Positions 63,303 to 64,000 of a stretch of DNA of 64,000 nt are shown one piece after another. The stretch covers positions 1 through 64,000 of the forward strand of contig DOQG01000071.1 in NCBI GenBank assembly GCA_003512525.1, read 5' to 3'. Made by a program: the position numbers and the translations under genes. The notes below the pieces were generated by a model. It made no database searches. It saw only the letters and a program-made list of their open reading frames with translations, and was not told where the DNA came from. The stretch is from Oscillospiraceae bacterium. GTDB lineage: Bacteria; Bacillota; Clostridia; Oscillospirales; Ruminococcaceae. Position 1 is the stretch's first letter. The number at the start of each line of letters is the position of its first letter.

Positions 63303-63998
63303 TTACATTGCAGGTACAGCTTCTGTAGAAAAATACTGCTGTACATCTTCGTCATTGCTAAAGTCCTCAAAGCCTTTTGCTATATCTTCTTCAGATGGCG
63401 ATGCGATATAATTGCGGAGCATACATATCTCTTCAACCATAGGAGTGAGTTTATTACGGCAGAAGACCTTTCTGTCACTTGACTGGAATATGTCGCGCAG
63501 ACCGCTGTCTGTCAACAGATCAGAGCCTCTGAGGTCATCTATCACCAGATTTAGTTCATCTTCTGCAAGCATATACTCTTCTGCCAGCATTCCCAGTTCA
63601 CCGTTCAGAATTTCCAGCATTTTATCGCCATCATTCTCAATAAATACATCTAATGTGCATTTTACAGCCTTGCTTGCAACAGAAGACGCAACAGCCGAAC
63701 CGATAAAGCCGCCGATAAACGTACCAACAACAGGAATTACCGAACCACAGGCTGCGCCGACCGCAAATCCTGCACTGCCTGCCGCAACGCTTGCAGTGGT
63801 TACGGCGACATTCTTAAATAATTGTTCTTTGGATATTCTGCCGCTTATTATACGCAATATATCTGCCGATGATAAGACAGCAATAGTTACCGCACCGGTC
63901 ACTACACTTCCCTTCAAAAAGTTTTTAGCTTCTGATGCAGATGCCGCAGTGCCTGTACTTTTACTGACTACTTTTTGTAGTGATTTTGAATTTGCCAT
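63303..63998 (-). CDS. glycine-rich membrane-associated protein, probably cut by the window edge
   Basis: I see 231 residues beginning at the last Met of the window; no ribosome binding site is visible, so the gene probably begins outside. Residues 30-110 are hydrophobic and rich in Gly, Ala and Ser (AAGSAGFAVGAACGSVIPVVGTFIGGFIGSA), the glycine-zipper pattern of small membrane-inserting proteins. Residues 120-231 are acidic and helical. I do not recognise the family or know the function. A terminator-like hairpin lies 150 bases after the stop. Confidence 0.6.
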   Translation of the reverse strand: MANSKSLQKVVSKSTGTAASASEAKNFLKGSVVTGAVTIAVLSSADILRIISGRISKEQLFKNVAVTTASVAAGSAGFAVGAACGSVIPVVGTFIGGFIGSAVASSVASKAVKCTLDVFIENDGDKMLEILNGELGMLAEEYMLAEDELNLVIDDLRGSDLLTDSGLRDIFQSSDRKVFCRNKLTPMVEEICMLRNYIASPSEEDIAKGFEDFSNDEDVQQYFSTEAVPAM

Positions 63999-64000
63999 CT

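Overview
The window looks like a chromosome segment from a low-to-moderate GC, spore-forming gut clostridium of the Oscillospiraceae (Clostridium cluster IV). A complete spoIIIAA-AH operon, clpC, tig-clpP-clpX, Shine-Dalgarno sites of the AGGAGG type, TTGACA/TATAAT promoters with mostly 17-bp spacers, and many family matches to Ruminococcus-like proteins support this. Two tandem lipoprotein serpins, a choloylglycine hydrolase and an intracellular-looking GH26 mannanase all fit [Eubacterium] siraeum, from which gut serpins called siropins have been described. That species assignment is inference.

Layout. 1-2700: a bile-salt-hydrolase-like gene, short direct and dispersed repeats, an initiator tRNA-fMet with its own promoter and terminator, and a palindromic repeat array beside a four-helix-bundle gene. 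2.7-9.1 kb: M50 protease, B12/radical SAM protein plus its DUF2344 partner, a structured leader and rplS, lepB, rbgA, rnhB, yraN. 9.1-17.5 kb: thrC, a phosphoesterase, tig-clpP-clpX, rpsO, a long RNase III-like stem, pnp. 17.5-25.3 kb: tepA-ylzJ-like, uppP, ftsK/spoIIIE, then a short-chain dehydrogenase, GH26 and DUF4358 lipoprotein group. 25.4-33.9 kb: aspS, a chemoreceptor split by a frameshift, and spoIIIAA-AH.

33.9-35.9 kb is an accessory islet: G-rich palindromic repeats, a tyrosine-recombinase remnant, a TIR-domain protein paired with a small membrane protein (a possible two-gene defence unit), and three 11-bp tandem repeats just outside the 3' end of rpsI. 36-39.4 kb: rpsI-rplM, a UDG-family glycosylase, DUF2508 and pepV on the minus strand. 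39.5-45 kb: a two-gene operon of a six-hairpin glycosidase-like protein and a 1225-residue FN3/CapA-like protein. 45-49 kb: pfkA and two serpins. 49.2-55.4 kb: xylB, a transaldolase-like gene, glyA, a prs-like gene and rarA. 55.4-60.1 kb: a two-piece TauE/SafE exporter, an unexplained structured stretch, DUF1292, a roughly 730-nt gene-free transcription unit that looks like a large structured RNA, a decayed gene and typA. 60.2-64 kb: a tiny cysteine-rich peptide gene, clpC, a long hairpin, and a glycine-rich membrane-associated protein cut by the window edge.

Most of the window is ordinary housekeeping and sporulation content. The parts most worth following up are the large RNA (57048-57780), the TIR/membrane-protein pair (34551-35793), the split chemoreceptor, the pnp leader stem, the Cys-rich peptide and the CapA-like operon.
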